DNA from: Streptomyces sp. TSRI0281 | GTDB lineage: Bacteria; Actinomycetota; Actinomycetes; Streptomycetales; Streptomycetaceae | Reading direction: 5' to 3' | DNA: 64,000 nt | Assembly (NCBI RefSeq): GCF_001905125.1 | Contig: NZ_LWLE01000033.1 | Span: 493,234 to 557,233, forward strand | The notes under the pieces: generated by a model | What the model was told of the DNA's origin: nothing | The model's database searches: none | The model's input: only the letters and a program-made list of their open reading frames with translations | Position numbers and translations under genes: made by a program | Shown: positions 52,937-63,039 of the stretch, one piece after another | Position numbering within the stretch: position 1 is the stretch's first letter | Layout of the letters: each line of letters begins with the position of its first letter

Positions 52937-54193
52937 ATGACCGGCACCACCCTCACGGCCACCGGCCCGGCCGCTCCCGCCGAGAGCCCCGCCCACCGCG
53001 ACGGCAACGTGCTGCGCTGGCTCGGCGCGTACACCGCGTCGATGATCGGCGACAGCGTCTACTACATGGCCCTCGCCTGGGCCGCCGCCCGCACCGGCAG
53101 CGCCTCCCAGACCGGAATCGTGCTCGCCGTCGGCTCCATACCCAGGGCCCTGCTGATGCTCGGCGGGGGAGTGCTCGCCGACCGGTTCGGCCCGCGCCGC
53201 GTCGTCATCGGCAGCGACATTGCGCGCTGCGTCGTCGTCCTGGGCCTGGCGGGCGCCCTGCTGTTCACCTCGCCCGCGCTGTGGATGCTGATCGCCGTCG
53301 CGCTGGTCTTCGGCGTGGTCGACGCCCTGTTCCTGCCCGCCGTCGGCGCCCTGCCGCCCCGGATCAGTACCGCCGGACAGCTCACCAGGATCCAGGGACT
53401 GCGCGGACTCTCCTCCCGCGCCGCCAATGTCCTCGGCGCCCCGCTCGGCGGGTTCGCGGTCGCCCTCGGCGGGCCCGTGCTCGCCTTCGCCGCCGCCGGG
53501 GTGCTCTTCGCCGTGTCGCTGCCGCTGCTCCTGGCCGTACGGATCCGACCGCTGCCCGAACAGGACGCCACCGAGCGATCCGGCACGGCCTGGCAGGAGC
53601 TGACCGACGGACTGCGCCACATCCGCCGCCATCCGCTGCTCGGCCCGCTCATGCTCGTCATCGCCGTCAGCGAGCTGGGCTTCGTCGGACCGCTCAACCT
53701 CGGACTGATCCTGCTCGCCCGGCAGCGCGACTGGGGTGCCACCGGCATGGGATGGATCGCCGCCGCTTTCGGTATCGGCGCGGGCGCGGCCGCCCTGCTG
53801 CTCGCGGTCCGGGGCCGGGTGCCGCGCGGCGGGCTCGTGATGTGCGTGACCGTGCTGATCGGCGCGGTCGGCGTCGGTGCCCTCGCGTACGCCCCGTCGG
53901 TCGCCCTGGCCGCCGCGGTCGCCGCCCTCGTCGGGCTCTTCATGGGCCTCGGCGGCGCCCTGTGCACGGCGCTCGTGCAGACCGCGACCGAACCCGCCTA
54001 CCTCGGCCGGGTCACCTCGGTATCGACGCTCTTCACCCACGCCGTCTCACCGCTCAGCTACCCGGTCACCGGCGCGGCCGTCGCCGCCTGGGGCACCGGC
54101 CCGGTCTTCGTCGCCAGCGCGGCGCTGTGCGCGGCGGGCGCCGTCATCGGCCTCGCCTTCACCCGGCTCCGCCACGCCGAACTGCCGGGCTGA
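52937..54193 (+). CDS. MFS transporter
   Basis: This 418-residue major facilitator has twelve hydrophobic segments, with ADRFGPRRVVIGSDIARC between helices 2 and 3 as the MFS loop signature. Similarity is to the MFS_3/enterobactin-exporter-like (DHA3) group. GAGAGGACG precedes ATG 52937; the frame back to 52787 overlaps the regulator gene. Co-transcription with the ArsR-like gene implies that its substrate induces it. The substrate is unknown. Confidence 0.9.
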   Translation: MTGTTLTATGPAAPAESPAHRDGNVLRWLGAYTASMIGDSVYYMALAWAAARTGSASQTGIVLAVGSIPRALLMLGGGVLADRFGPRRVVIGSDIARCVVVLGLAGALLFTSPALWMLIAVALVFGVVDALFLPAVGALPPRISTAGQLTRIQGLRGLSSRAANVLGAPLGGFAVALGGPVLAFAAAGVLFAVSLPLLLAVRIRPLPEQDATERSGTAWQELTDGLRHIRRHPLLGPLMLVIAVSELGFVGPLNLGLILLARQRDWGATGMGWIAAAFGIGAGAAALLLAVRGRVPRGGLVMCVTVLIGAVGVGALAYAPSVALAAAVAALVGLFMGLGGALCTALVQTATEPAYLGRVTSVSTLFTHAVSPLSYPVTGAAVAAWGTGPVFVASAALCAAGAVIGLAFTRLRHAELPG

Positions 54194-54198
54194 CCCCC

Positions 54199-54326
54199 GC
54201 ACGTCACGGGCCCGGCCCCGTGCGCCTCCGCCCCCGCACGACACCGGCCCGTGCCGGCCCCGTACGCCTCCGCCTCCGCACGACGCGGCCCGTACCGGAC
54301 CCGGACCCGGACCCGGTACGGGTCCG
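54199..54326. repeat. Three-copy imperfect tandem repeat plus terminator
   Basis: GCACG-initiated units of 37-42 bases start at 54199, 54236 and 54278 (GCACGACACCGGCCCGTGCC-like). They end in a perfect 8-bp-stem hairpin (54308-54315 with 54319-54326) between the convergent MFS and TIGR03085-type genes; that stem probably terminates both. Confidence 0.7.
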
Positions 54327-54339
54327 TGATGTGCGGGGC

Positions 54340-54972
54340 CTACATCCCCAGCCGGGCCGTGTGCAGCCGGGTCACCGCCTCCTTGTCGCCGTCCAGCTCC
54401 ACCGCCGCCGCGTCCTGCCGCCCGAACGCGAACAGCAGCAGCTCGCCCGGCTCCCCGGTCACCGTCACCACCGGCGCGCCCTTGTGCGCCACCGCCGTCT
54501 GGCCGTCCGGCCGGCGCAGCACCATCCCCACCGGGGATCTGCGGCCCAGCAGCCGGGCCATCTTCTCGGTGCGCGACCACAGCACATCGGCGAAGACCGG
54601 GTCCAGCTCCCGCCGCGACCAGTCGGACTGGGCCCGGCGCACGTCCTCCGCATGGACGTAGAACTCGATGGTGTTGGCCACCTCGTCGAGCTGCTTGAGG
54701 GAGTACGGGGAGAATCGCGGCGGACCCGTACGGATCAGCTGGATCAGCTCCTCGTACGGCTTCGCCGCGAATTCGGCCTGCACCCGCTCCATCCGGCTCC
54801 GCAGCGCGCCCATGAGCAGCCCGCCCGCCGCGTCCGGCCGCCGCTCGCGCACCACCACATGGGCGGCCAGGTCGCGGGCGTTCCATCCGTCGCACAGGGT
54901 CGGGGCCTCGGGGCCTGCCGCCTCCAACAGGTCGGCAAGCAGAAGACGTTCACGCTTCGCATGGGTCGACAT
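54340..54972 (-). CDS. TIGR03085 / maleylpyruvate-isomerase-like (DinB-fold) protein
   Basis: The 210-residue protein starts MSTHAKRERLLLADLLEAAG and has the segment TLCDGWNARDLAAHVVVRERRPDAA with the His expected for the DinB/MDMPI metal site, then IEFYVHAEDVRRAQSDW. It fits the actinobacterial TIGR03085 family. Relatives are mycothiol-dependent enzymes, so a thiol-related role is possible but not shown. ATG 54972; divergent from hisI with 85 bp between. Confidence 0.8.
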   Translation of the reverse strand: MSTHAKRERLLLADLLEAAGPEAPTLCDGWNARDLAAHVVVRERRPDAAGGLLMGALRSRMERVQAEFAAKPYEELIQLIRTGPPRFSPYSLKQLDEVANTIEFYVHAEDVRRAQSDWSRRELDPVFADVLWSRTEKMARLLGRRSPVGMVLRRPDGQTAVAHKGAPVVTVTGEPGELLLFAFGRQDAAAVELDGDKEAVTRLHTARLGM

Positions 54973-55057
54973 GACCGCCAGCGTACGACCGGTCCCCGTG
55001 GTCCGCCCAGTGGACGCCCGCCCGGCCGGTCCCCGCCACCACGGCACAATGGACCCC

Positions 55058-55438
55058 ATGACCAGCACGCCCGGCACCCCGCCGCCCGCCAGCAGCCTCG
55101 ACCCCGCCATCGCCGCCCGCCTCAAGCGCGGCGCCGACGGCCTGGTCCCGGCCATCGCCCAGCAGTACGACACCGGCGAGGTGCTGATGCTCGGCTGGAT
55201 GGACGACGAGGCGCTGCACCGCACCCTCACCACCGGCCGCTGCACCTACTGGTCGCGCAGCCGCCAGGAGTACTGGGTCAAGGGCGACACCTCCGGGCAC
55301 ATCCAGCGGGTCAGGTCCGTCGCCCTGGACTGCGACGCCGACACCGTCCTGGTGAAGGTCGACCAGACGGGTGCCGCCTGCCACACGGGGGACCGCACCT
55401 GTTTCGACGCGGACGTCCTTCCCCTCACGACGCAGTAA
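55058..55438 (+). CDS. hisI: Phosphoribosyl-AMP cyclohydrolase
   Basis: HisI opens the adenine ring of PR-AMP, the third step of histidine synthesis. The 126-residue monofunctional enzyme has EVLMLGWMDDEALHRTLTTGRCTYWSRSR. The Zn/Mg ligands are in DCDADTVLVKVDQTGAACHTGDRTCF. No HisE domain is attached. ATG 55058 is used; ATG 55049 would add MDP. It is separated from the main his operon and sits 11 bp before trpE, linking the two pathways on one transcript. Confidence 0.93.
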   Translation: MTSTPGTPPPASSLDPAIAARLKRGADGLVPAIAQQYDTGEVLMLGWMDDEALHRTLTTGRCTYWSRSRQEYWVKGDTSGHIQRVRSVALDCDADTVLVKVDQTGAACHTGDRTCFDADVLPLTTQ

Positions 55439-55449
55439 GGTCACCGGCC

Positions 55450-56958
55450 ATGGATCTCGACACCTTCCGCAAGCTGGCCGTCGACCGGCGCGTCATCCCC
55501 GTCAGCCGCAGGCTCCTCGCGGACGGCGACACCCCGGTCGGGCTGTACCGCAAGCTCGCGGCCGAGCGGACCGGCACCTTCCTCCTCGAATCCGCGGAGA
55601 ACGGCCGCACCTGGTCCCGCTACTCCTTCATCGGCGTACGCAGCGACGCCACCCTCACCGCCCGTGACGGGCAGGCCCACTGGCTCGGCACCCCGCCCGT
55701 CGGCGTCCCCGCCGCCGGGGACCCGCTCCAGGCGCTGCGCGCCACCGTCGAGACCCTGCACACCCCGCGCGACCTGGTCGCCGACGAGGGACTGCCGCCC
55801 TTCACCGGCGGCATGGTCGGCTACCTCGGGTACGACATCGTGCGCCGCCTGGAGAAGATCGGCGAGCACGGCGGGGACGACCTGAAGCTCCCCGAGCTGA
55901 CCATGCTCCTCACCTCGGACCTCGCCGTCCTGGACCACTGGGACGGCACGGTCCTGCTGATCGCCAACGCGATCAACCACAACGACCTGGCGACCGGCGT
56001 CGACGAGGCGTACGCGGACGCCGTCGCCCGGCTCGACGCCATGGAGCAGGACCTGCGCCGCCCCGTGGAGAACGCCCCCGCCGTCCTGCCCCCGTCCGAG
56101 CTGCCGCCGTACACCGCCCTGTGGGGCGGCGAGGAGTTCCAGGACGCCGTCGAGGACATCAAGGAACGCATCAGGGCCGGTGAGGCCTTCCAGGTCGTCC
56201 CCTCCCAGCGCTTCGAAACCCCGTGCACGGCAAGCGCGTTGGACGTCTACCGGGTGCTGCGCGCCACCAACCCGTCGCCGTACATGTACCTCTTCCGCTT
56301 CGACGGGTTCGATGTCGTCGGCTCCAGCCCCGAAGCCCTCGTCAAGGTCGAGGACGGGCGCGCCATGGTCCACCCCATCGCCGGGACCCGGCATCGCGGC
56401 GCCACCCCGCAGGAGGACCAGGCGCTCGCCGAGGAACTGCTCGCCGACCCGAAGGAACGCGCCGAGCACCTGATGCTCGTCGACCTCGGCCGCAACGACC
56501 TCGGGCGCGTCTGCGAACCCGGCAGCGTCGAGGTCGTCGACTTCATGTCGGTCGAGCGGTACTCGCACGTGATGCACATCGTCTCCACCGTCACCGGCCG
56601 CGTCACCGAGGACCGCACCGCCTTCGACGTCCTCACCGCCTGCTTCCCGGCGGGCACCCTCTCCGGCGCCCCCAAGCCGCGGGCGATGCAGATCATCGAA
56701 GAGCTCGAACCCACCCGCCGCGGGCTGTACGGAGGCTGCGTCGGCTACCTCGACTTCGCCGGGGACTCCGACACCGCCATCGCCATCCGCACCGCGCTGC
56801 TGCGCGACGGCACCGCTTATGTACAGGCCGGAGCCGGGATCGTCGCCGATTCCGACCCCGTCGCCGAGGACACCGAATGCCGCAACAAGGCCGCCGCCGT
56901 CCTGCGGGCCGTCCATACGGCCAACCGGCTCCGCGAGCACCGGAGCGGTAAGGGATAG
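55450..56958 (+). CDS. trpE: Anthranilate synthase component I
   Basis: TrpE converts chorismate to anthranilate with the TrpG glutaminase. The 502-residue protein has the N-terminal Trp-feedback motif LLESAENGRTWSRYSF and the catalytic chorismate-binding domain: RIRAGEAFQVVPSQRF, GSSPEALVKVEDG, HPIAGTRHRGAT, LVDLGRNDLGRVC, and CFPAGTLSGAPKPRAMQIIEELEPTRRG. No TrpG domain is fused. No Trp-rich leader peptide precedes it because hisI is only 11 bp upstream. Confidence 0.96.
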   Translation: MDLDTFRKLAVDRRVIPVSRRLLADGDTPVGLYRKLAAERTGTFLLESAENGRTWSRYSFIGVRSDATLTARDGQAHWLGTPPVGVPAAGDPLQALRATVETLHTPRDLVADEGLPPFTGGMVGYLGYDIVRRLEKIGEHGGDDLKLPELTMLLTSDLAVLDHWDGTVLLIANAINHNDLATGVDEAYADAVARLDAMEQDLRRPVENAPAVLPPSELPPYTALWGGEEFQDAVEDIKERIRAGEAFQVVPSQRFETPCTASALDVYRVLRATNPSPYMYLFRFDGFDVVGSSPEALVKVEDGRAMVHPIAGTRHRGATPQEDQALAEELLADPKERAEHLMLVDLGRNDLGRVCEPGSVEVVDFMSVERYSHVMHIVSTVTGRVTEDRTAFDVLTACFPAGTLSGAPKPRAMQIIEELEPTRRGLYGGCVGYLDFAGDSDTAIAIRTALLRDGTAYVQAGAGIVADSDPVAEDTECRNKAAAVLRAVHTANRLREHRSGKG

Positions 56959-57632
56959 TGGAGGGCGTGAGTGCCGTCCCCGTACCCCAGCCCCGTGCCC
57001 GAGCCGCCGCGTCCGACTCCGCCTCCGCCCCCGACAGTGCGGGAAGCCGCCGCAGTCTGGCCGCCGGTCTGTTCCTCGGCGCGATCGGCGCGACCGTCGT
57101 CCTCCTCGCCTCCGGCCAGACGTGGGCCGAGGGCAAGGCCACCGTGGGCGGCGGTGCCCTGCCGCTGTCCGCGGACGGCCAGGATGTCACCGGGCTGCCG
57201 GCCGCCCTGGCCATCGTCGCCCTGGCCGCGCTCGTCGCCGTCTTCGCCGTACGGGGCGCCGGACGCCTGGCCGTCGCCGGGCTCCTCGCCCTCAGCGGCC
57301 TCGGCGCCGCGCTCAGCGCCTGGTCCGGCGCCTTCGACAGCTCGGCCCTCGACGCGAAGGCCGCCCGGTCCACCGGTGACGCCTCGGCCACGATCGGCGC
57401 CCTCAGCCACACCGCCTGGCCCTACGCCACGGCCGTCGGCGGCGTGCTGATCCTGCTCGCCGGACTGCTCGCCCTGCGCTACGGCAGCCGCTGGCCCACC
57501 ATGTCGGGACGGTACGAGCGCGACGGCACCCCGCGCCCCGGCAGGGCCCCCCGCACCGCTCCGGATCCCGACCGGCCCGAGGACCTGTGGAAGGCCATGG
57601 ACCGCGGCGAGGACCCGACGCGCGAGGCATGA
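56958..57632 (+). CDS. Trp operon-associated membrane protein (TIGR02234-like)
   Basis: The 224-residue protein has four membrane segments (about residues 35-55, 78-96, 100-120, 150-172) and a cytoplasmic tail rich in Pro/Asp/Arg. An extracellular loop contains LASGQTWAEGKATV. This matches the actinobacterial Trp-biosynthesis-associated membrane protein family, which occurs next to trpE. Its GTG overlaps the trpE stop by one base; a GTG at 56967 is an alternative. The function is unknown. Confidence 0.85.
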   Translation: MEGVSAVPVPQPRARAAASDSASAPDSAGSRRSLAAGLFLGAIGATVVLLASGQTWAEGKATVGGGALPLSADGQDVTGLPAALAIVALAALVAVFAVRGAGRLAVAGLLALSGLGAALSAWSGAFDSSALDAKAARSTGDASATIGALSHTAWPYATAVGGVLILLAGLLALRYGSRWPTMSGRYERDGTPRPGRAPRTAPDPDRPEDLWKAMDRGEDPTREA

Positions 57633-57739
57633 CCCCCCAGCTCACGTCCTACCGGCACGTACGGGACAATGGCCGTGAGCTTTCCCCGCGGCGACAGCCA
57701 CGGCGATACCCACAGCGCAACACCAACGAGGAGCAACTC

Positions 57740-57991
57740 ATGGCGGGCAGCAGCCACGGACACACCCCGGCCGCCTGGACCGGTGTCATCATCTCGTTCA
57801 TCGGCTTCTGCGTCGCAGGCGTCTTCATGGTCGCGGCCAACCCGCTCGGCTTCTGGGCCGGTATCGCCGTCATCTTCGTCGGCGGCGTCGTCGGCCTCGC
57901 GATGAAGGCCGCCGGTCTCGGTATGCCGAAGGAGTCGTCCGAGATGGCGGCGGCCAGGGCCCGCGCCGGACAGGCGCAGATCTCCCACTGA
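57740..57991 (+). CDS. HGxxPAAW family membrane protein
   Basis: The 83-residue protein starts MAGSSHGHTPAAWTGVI, giving the HGxxPAAW family signature, then has two membrane helices (about residues 16-37 and 42-60) and a short cytoplasmic tail. It is always near trp genes in streptomycetes as far as I recall; the function is unknown. GAGGAGC precedes ATG 57740. A clear terminator follows at 58031. Confidence 0.87.
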   Translation: MAGSSHGHTPAAWTGVIISFIGFCVAGVFMVAANPLGFWAGIAVIFVGGVVGLAMKAAGLGMPKESSEMAAARARAGQAQISH

Positions 57992-58030
57992 TCCGGGACA
58001 TGTCCGGCCCCGGCCGGAGACACGACGCGA

Positions 58031-58058
58031 GGCGCAGCCCGGCACGGGCTGCGCCTTT
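58031..58058 (+). terminator. Terminator after the HGxxPAAW gene
   Basis: Perfect 11-bp arms (58031-58041, 58045-58055), GCA loop, then TTT. It separates the trpE-side genes from the DUF2752/trpC side. Confidence 0.85.
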
Positions 58059-58083
58059 CCGTATGAGCGGGGACAATCGGCGG

Positions 58084-58701
58084 GTGGACGCCTCGCCTTC
58101 TCCCGCCGCAGCCCCGCCCCCCGACCCCGGGGCGGCCCGCCCGACCCCGCAGCCGGGCCCCGGGCCGCATTCCGTCCCGCAGGGCCCGGCCCCGCAGTCC
58201 GCCCAGCAGGGTCCCGGGCCGCATTCCGTCCCGCACCCCCCGTACGCGACCGGGCCCCCGCCGCACGCCCCCGGCGGCCCCGCCCGGCCACCCGCCGTGC
58301 CCGCCTCGCGCCTGCGGCGCTTCGCCACACCCGTGGGCATCCTGGCCGTCGTCGTCGCCGCGTTCGGTTACGTCGCCACGGTCGACCCCAATGAACCCGG
58401 TCACTACCCGGTCTGCCCGCTGCTGGGGCTCACCGGGCTGTACTGTCCGGGCTGCGGCGGGCTCCGCAGCGCCCACGCCTTCGCCCACGGCGACATCGGC
58501 GCGGCGTTCGGCGCCAACGCCGTCGCCGTCGTCGGCTACTTCCTCTTCGCCGTCGTCTGGATGCTCTGGATGGTCAGGGCCGGCCGGGGGCAGCCCCTGC
58601 GGATCGGTCTGGCACCGGTCCACTGGTGGGGGATCGGCGCCGTTCTGCTGATCTTCTCCGTCGTCCGGAATCTGCCTTTCGGATCGGCGCTGGCACCATG
58701 A
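58084..58701 (+). CDS. DUF2752 family membrane protein
   Basis: The 205-residue product has a Pro/Gln/Gly-rich N-terminus (about 85 residues, with two GPGPHSVP copies) and then three membrane helices. The DUF2752 signature CPLLGLTGLYCPGCGGLRSAHAFAHGD carries three Cys and two His that could bind metal. GTG 58084 is preferred because an in-frame ATG at 58063 lies immediately after the terminator stem; that start would add seven residues. The function is unknown. It precedes trpC by 115 bp. Confidence 0.8.
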   Translation: MDASPSPAAAPPPDPGAARPTPQPGPGPHSVPQGPAPQSAQQGPGPHSVPHPPYATGPPPHAPGGPARPPAVPASRLRRFATPVGILAVVVAAFGYVATVDPNEPGHYPVCPLLGLTGLYCPGCGGLRSAHAFAHGDIGAAFGANAVAVVGYFLFAVVWMLWMVRAGRGQPLRIGLAPVHWWGIGAVLLIFSVVRNLPFGSALAP

Positions 58702-58816
58702 ATGCCCAGGTAGTGGGACACAACCCAGCCGGATGCGAGCCCTTCGGCCTCCTGCGGATACCATCGGGATGGCTGATCCTGTTCCCTCATCATCGTTTCG
58801 GAAGGGGGCCGCTCGC

Positions 58817-59626
58817 GTGAGTGTGCTCGACGAGATCATCGACGGCGTACGCGCCGACCTCGCGGAGCGGCAGGCGCGCGTCAGCCTCGACGAGCTGAAG
58901 GAGCGCGCGGCCCGCGCCCCCCAGGCCAAGGACGGAGTCGCCGCCCTGCGCGGCGAGGGCGTCACCGTCATCTGCGAGGTCAAGCGCTCGTCCCCCTCCA
59001 AGGGGGCCCTTGCCGCGATCGCCGACCCGGCCGCGCTCGCCGCCGACTACGAGGCGGGCGGTGCGTCCGTCATCTCGGTCCTCACCGAGGAGCGCCGCTT
59101 CGGCGGTTCGCTCGCCGACCTGGAGGCCGTCCGCGCCAAGGTCGACATCCCGGTCCTGCGCAAGGACTTCATCGTCACCTCCTACCAGCTGTGGGAGGCC
59201 CGCGCCTACGGCGCCGACCTCGCCCTGCTGATCGTCGCCGCCCTCGACCAGGAGGCCCTGGTCTCGCTCATCGAGCGTGCCGAATCGATCGGCCTGACGC
59301 CGATCGTCGAGGCGCACGACGAGGAGGAGGCCGAGCGTGCCGTGGACGCCGGAGCCAGGATCATCGGCGTCAACGCGCGCAACCTGAAGGACCTCAAGGT
59401 CGACCGCTCCACCTTCGAGCGCGTCGCCCCCGAGATCCCGGACCACATCGTCAAGGTCGCCGAGTCCGGCGTCCGCGGCCCGCACGACCTCATCGCCTAC
59501 GCCAACGCGGGCGCGGACGCCGTGCTCGTCGGCGAGTCCCTGGTCACCGGCCGCGACCCGCGCGCCGCCGTCGCCGATCTGGTCGCCGCGGGCGCCCACC
59601 CGGCACTCCGGCACGGACGGGGCTGA
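58817..59626 (+). CDS. trpC: Indole-3-glycerol-phosphate synthase
   Basis: TrpC makes indole-3-glycerol phosphate from CdRP. The 269-residue barrel has ICEVKRSSPSKGAL, VLRKDFIVTSYQLWEARAYGAD, GINARNL-like GVNARNLKDLKVD, and VAESGVRGPHDL at the active site and phosphate loop. It is monofunctional, with no TrpF domain. GTG 58817. The gap upstream (58702-58816) contains no Trp-rich leader. It is followed after 8 bp by trpM. Confidence 0.96.
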   Translation: MSVLDEIIDGVRADLAERQARVSLDELKERAARAPQAKDGVAALRGEGVTVICEVKRSSPSKGALAAIADPAALAADYEAGGASVISVLTEERRFGGSLADLEAVRAKVDIPVLRKDFIVTSYQLWEARAYGADLALLIVAALDQEALVSLIERAESIGLTPIVEAHDEEEAERAVDAGARIIGVNARNLKDLKVDRSTFERVAPEIPDHIVKVAESGVRGPHDLIAYANAGADAVLVGESLVTGRDPRAAVADLVAAGAHPALRHGRG

Positions 59627-59634
59627 CCCGGCCC

Positions 59635-59847
59635 ATGTCCGCCGACCGCCCCGTGTCCCGCATCCGGCCGGGCCTGCCCGCCGCTGCGAGCGCCCGGGAC
59701 CCGCACGCCCCGCTGGCGCGCGGCTGCCGTCCCCGTGGCTGCCGCGCCCCCGCGCGGCGCGTCCACGGCCGGCGGGTGCGGTATGTGATCGGTGACGAGC
59801 CCGGCCAGGTCAACGGCATGCGATGGCGCACGGGGTCCGCGCTGTAG
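59635..59847 (+). CDS. trpM: TrpM, small basic protein of the trp cluster
   Basis: A 70-residue Arg-rich protein lies between trpC and trpB. The conserved C-terminal part reads LARGCRPRGCRAPARRVHGRRV followed by RYVIGDEPGQVNGMRW, which matches my memory of the S. coelicolor TrpM. TrpM is reported to modulate tryptophan synthesis and development. It has two Cys and about a quarter Arg. ATG 59635 lies 8 bp after trpC without a strong ribosome site. A 138-bp gap follows before trpB. Confidence 0.8.
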   Translation: MSADRPVSRIRPGLPAAASARDPHAPLARGCRPRGCRAPARRVHGRRVRYVIGDEPGQVNGMRWRTGSAL

Positions 59848-59985
59848 CGAGCCCCGGCCGACGTACCCGCACCACCCCACTCGTACGTACGACCGCACCG
59901 CCCCGACCGCCCGCCGGTCGCGGTGGCGCTCCGCTCACGGCGCATACGGTGAATCCACCCGTTGCCATGCCAAGGAGCACGTCGG

Positions 59986-61217
<1,232 letters not shown>

Positions 61218-61221
<4 letters not shown>

Positions 61222-62039
61222 GCACGCACAGCGGAAACACGGACCTGCTGAGCTCGATGCTGGCGAAGGCCAAGGGGGAGGACCGGGCGGCGCTGATCGC
61301 GTATCTCCCGGCCGGCTTCCCGACCGTCGACGGCGGCATCGAGGCCGTGAAGGCGGTCGTCGCGGGCGGCGCGGACATCGTCGAGGTGGGGCTGCCGCAC
61401 AGCGACCCGGTGCTCGACGGACCGGTCATCCAGACCGCCGACGACATCGCCCTGCGCGGCGGCGTCCGGATCGCCGACGTGATGCGTACGGTCCGCGAGG
61501 CGTACGAGGCGACCGGCGCCCCGATCCTGATCATGACGTACTGGAACCCCATCGACCGGTACGGCATCGAGCGCTTCACCGCCGAGCTGGCCGCGGCGGG
61601 CGGGGCCGGGTGCATCCTGCCCGACCTGCCGGTCCAGGAGTCCGCCGTCTGGCGTGAGCACGCCGACAAGCACGGCCTCGCGACCGTGTTCGTCGTCGCG
61701 CCCAGCAGCCAGGACGCCCGGCTTGCCACCATCACGGCGGCGGGCTCTGGCTTCGTGTACGCCGCCTCGCTCATGGGCGTCACCGGCACCCGCGAGTCGG
61801 TCGGCGACGAGGCCCAGAACCTGGTGCGCCGCACCCGCGCCACCACCGACCTCCCCGTCTGCGTCGGCCTCGGCGTCTCCAACGCCGAGCAGGCCGCCGA
61901 GGTCGCGGGCTTCGCCGACGGAGTGATCGTCGGCTCGGCCTTCGTCAAGGGCATGCTGGACGCCCCCGACGAGGCGGCCGGTCTCGCCGCCGTCCGCGCC
62001 CTGGCGGGCGAACTGGCCGAAGGTGTTCGAAAGCGCTGA
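61218..62039 (+). CDS. trpA: Tryptophan synthase alpha subunit
   Basis: TrpA cleaves indole-3-glycerol phosphate and channels indole to TrpB. The 273-residue barrel has catalytic E56 (VEVGLPHSDP) and D67 (VLDGPVIQ), MTYWNPIDRYG, LPDLPVQES and YAASLMGVTGTRESV. GTGA overlap with trpB ensures equal translation. A terminator follows 33 bp after the stop. Confidence 0.97.
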
Positions 62040-62071
62040 TATCAGGCGTCACCCAAATGGGTGGAACTGGG

Positions 62072-62101
62072 ACCGGGGAGGCGCGTACGTGCCTCCCCGG
62101 T
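62072..62101 (+). terminator. Terminator after trpA
   Basis: Perfect 11-bp arms (62072-62082 and 62091-62101) with an 8-base loop, preceded by a CACCC-AAAT-GGGTG stem (62050-62063). It ends just 14 bases before the next gene's GTG, so that gene is probably expressed by read-through or from a start inside this region. Confidence 0.75.
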
Positions 62102-62115
62102 TCGTTGCTGCGGGT

Positions 62116-62940
62116 GTGAGCGAGAACCGTGAGGGAAACAGAGCCGCGCGTGAGCGCCTTGCCCAGCAGCGCGAGCGGGACAAGGCGCGCGAGCGCCGTC
62201 GGCGCACACTGATCGTCTCGGCCGCCGTGGTCGGCGTGCTGGCCCTGGCGGCCGTGGCCGGACTGATCGCCGCCAACGCGGGCGACGACGACAGCGGTGG
62301 CAACGGGGCGGGCCCCGCCGTCGCCCCCTCGGGCGCCACCGGCAAGGACGCGCTCACCATCCCGGTCGGAGCGACCGACGCCCCGTCCACGCTCACGATC
62401 TGGGAGGACTTCCGCTGCCCGGTCTGCGCCCAGTTCGAGAACGCCTTCCGGGACACGATCGCGGAGCTGGCGGACAGCGGCCGGATCAAGGTGGAGTACC
62501 ACCTCGCCACGATCATCGACGGCAATCTCGGCGGTGACGGCTCGCTGCGCGCCGCCAACGCGGCCGCCTGCGCCCAGGACGTCGGCAAGTTCCCCGCGTA
62601 CCACGACGTCCTCTACAGCAATCAGCCCGCCGAGTCCGATGACGCCTTCGGCAGGAACAGCAAGCTGATCGAGCTGGCGGGCAAGGTCGAGGGTCTCGAC
62701 ACGCCCGGCTTCCGCAGCTGTGTGGAGAGCGGCAAGCACGACAGCTGGGTCACCAAGTCCGACACGGCGTTCCGCAACGGCGGGTTCCAGGGCACACCGA
62801 CCGCACTGCTCAACGGGGTGTCCATCTTCCCGAAGAAGGGCGACGAGCAGATCTCCGCAGCGAACCTCAAGAAGTGGGTCGCCGAGGCCAACAAGGGCAA
62901 GAAGCCGGGCACGGCCACTCCGGCCCCTTCGGGGTCCTGA
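62116..62940 (+). CDS. Membrane-anchored DsbA-like thioredoxin-fold protein (CPVC)
   Basis: This is a 274-residue protein with a charged N-terminus (REGNRAARERLAQQRERDKARERRRR), one membrane helix (about 34-58), and an extracytoplasmic DsbA/thioredoxin_4 domain with EDFRCPVCAQFENAF. Four-Cys context and the cis-Pro segment QGTPTALLNGVSIF follow. It is likely a thiol oxidoreductase for exported proteins. It resembles the CPIC protein at 24,419 in layout. GTG 62116; the frame upstream to 62023 runs through the trpA terminator and is rejected. Confidence 0.9.
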   Translation: MSENREGNRAARERLAQQRERDKARERRRRTLIVSAAVVGVLALAAVAGLIAANAGDDDSGGNGAGPAVAPSGATGKDALTIPVGATDAPSTLTIWEDFRCPVCAQFENAFRDTIAELADSGRIKVEYHLATIIDGNLGGDGSLRAANAAACAQDVGKFPAYHDVLYSNQPAESDDAFGRNSKLIELAGKVEGLDTPGFRSCVESGKHDSWVTKSDTAFRNGGFQGTPTALLNGVSIFPKKGDEQISAANLKKWVAEANKGKKPGTATPAPSGS

Positions 62941-62987
62941 CGGGGGTGCGGGACGGGCTTCCGGTGGACGCCTCGTTACCCAGACGT

Positions 62988-63020
62988 TGCCGGGTGGCTT
63001 GCCGTACGTGCCACCCGGCA
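62988..63020 (+). terminator. Hairpin between the DsbA-like gene and lgt
   Basis: Perfect 11-bp arms (62988-62998, 63010-63020) with an 11-base loop, 19 bases before the lgt ATG. It may be a terminator for the DsbA-like gene or an RNA stem in the lgt leader. Confidence 0.6.
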
Positions 63021-63039
63021 GGGTAGCGTCGACCCCGTC

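Noticed and set aside
58698..58820. Possible trp leader peptide upstream of trpC
   Set aside because: The 40-codon frame has a single Trp and no terminator/antiterminator pair after it, so it does not look like an attenuator.
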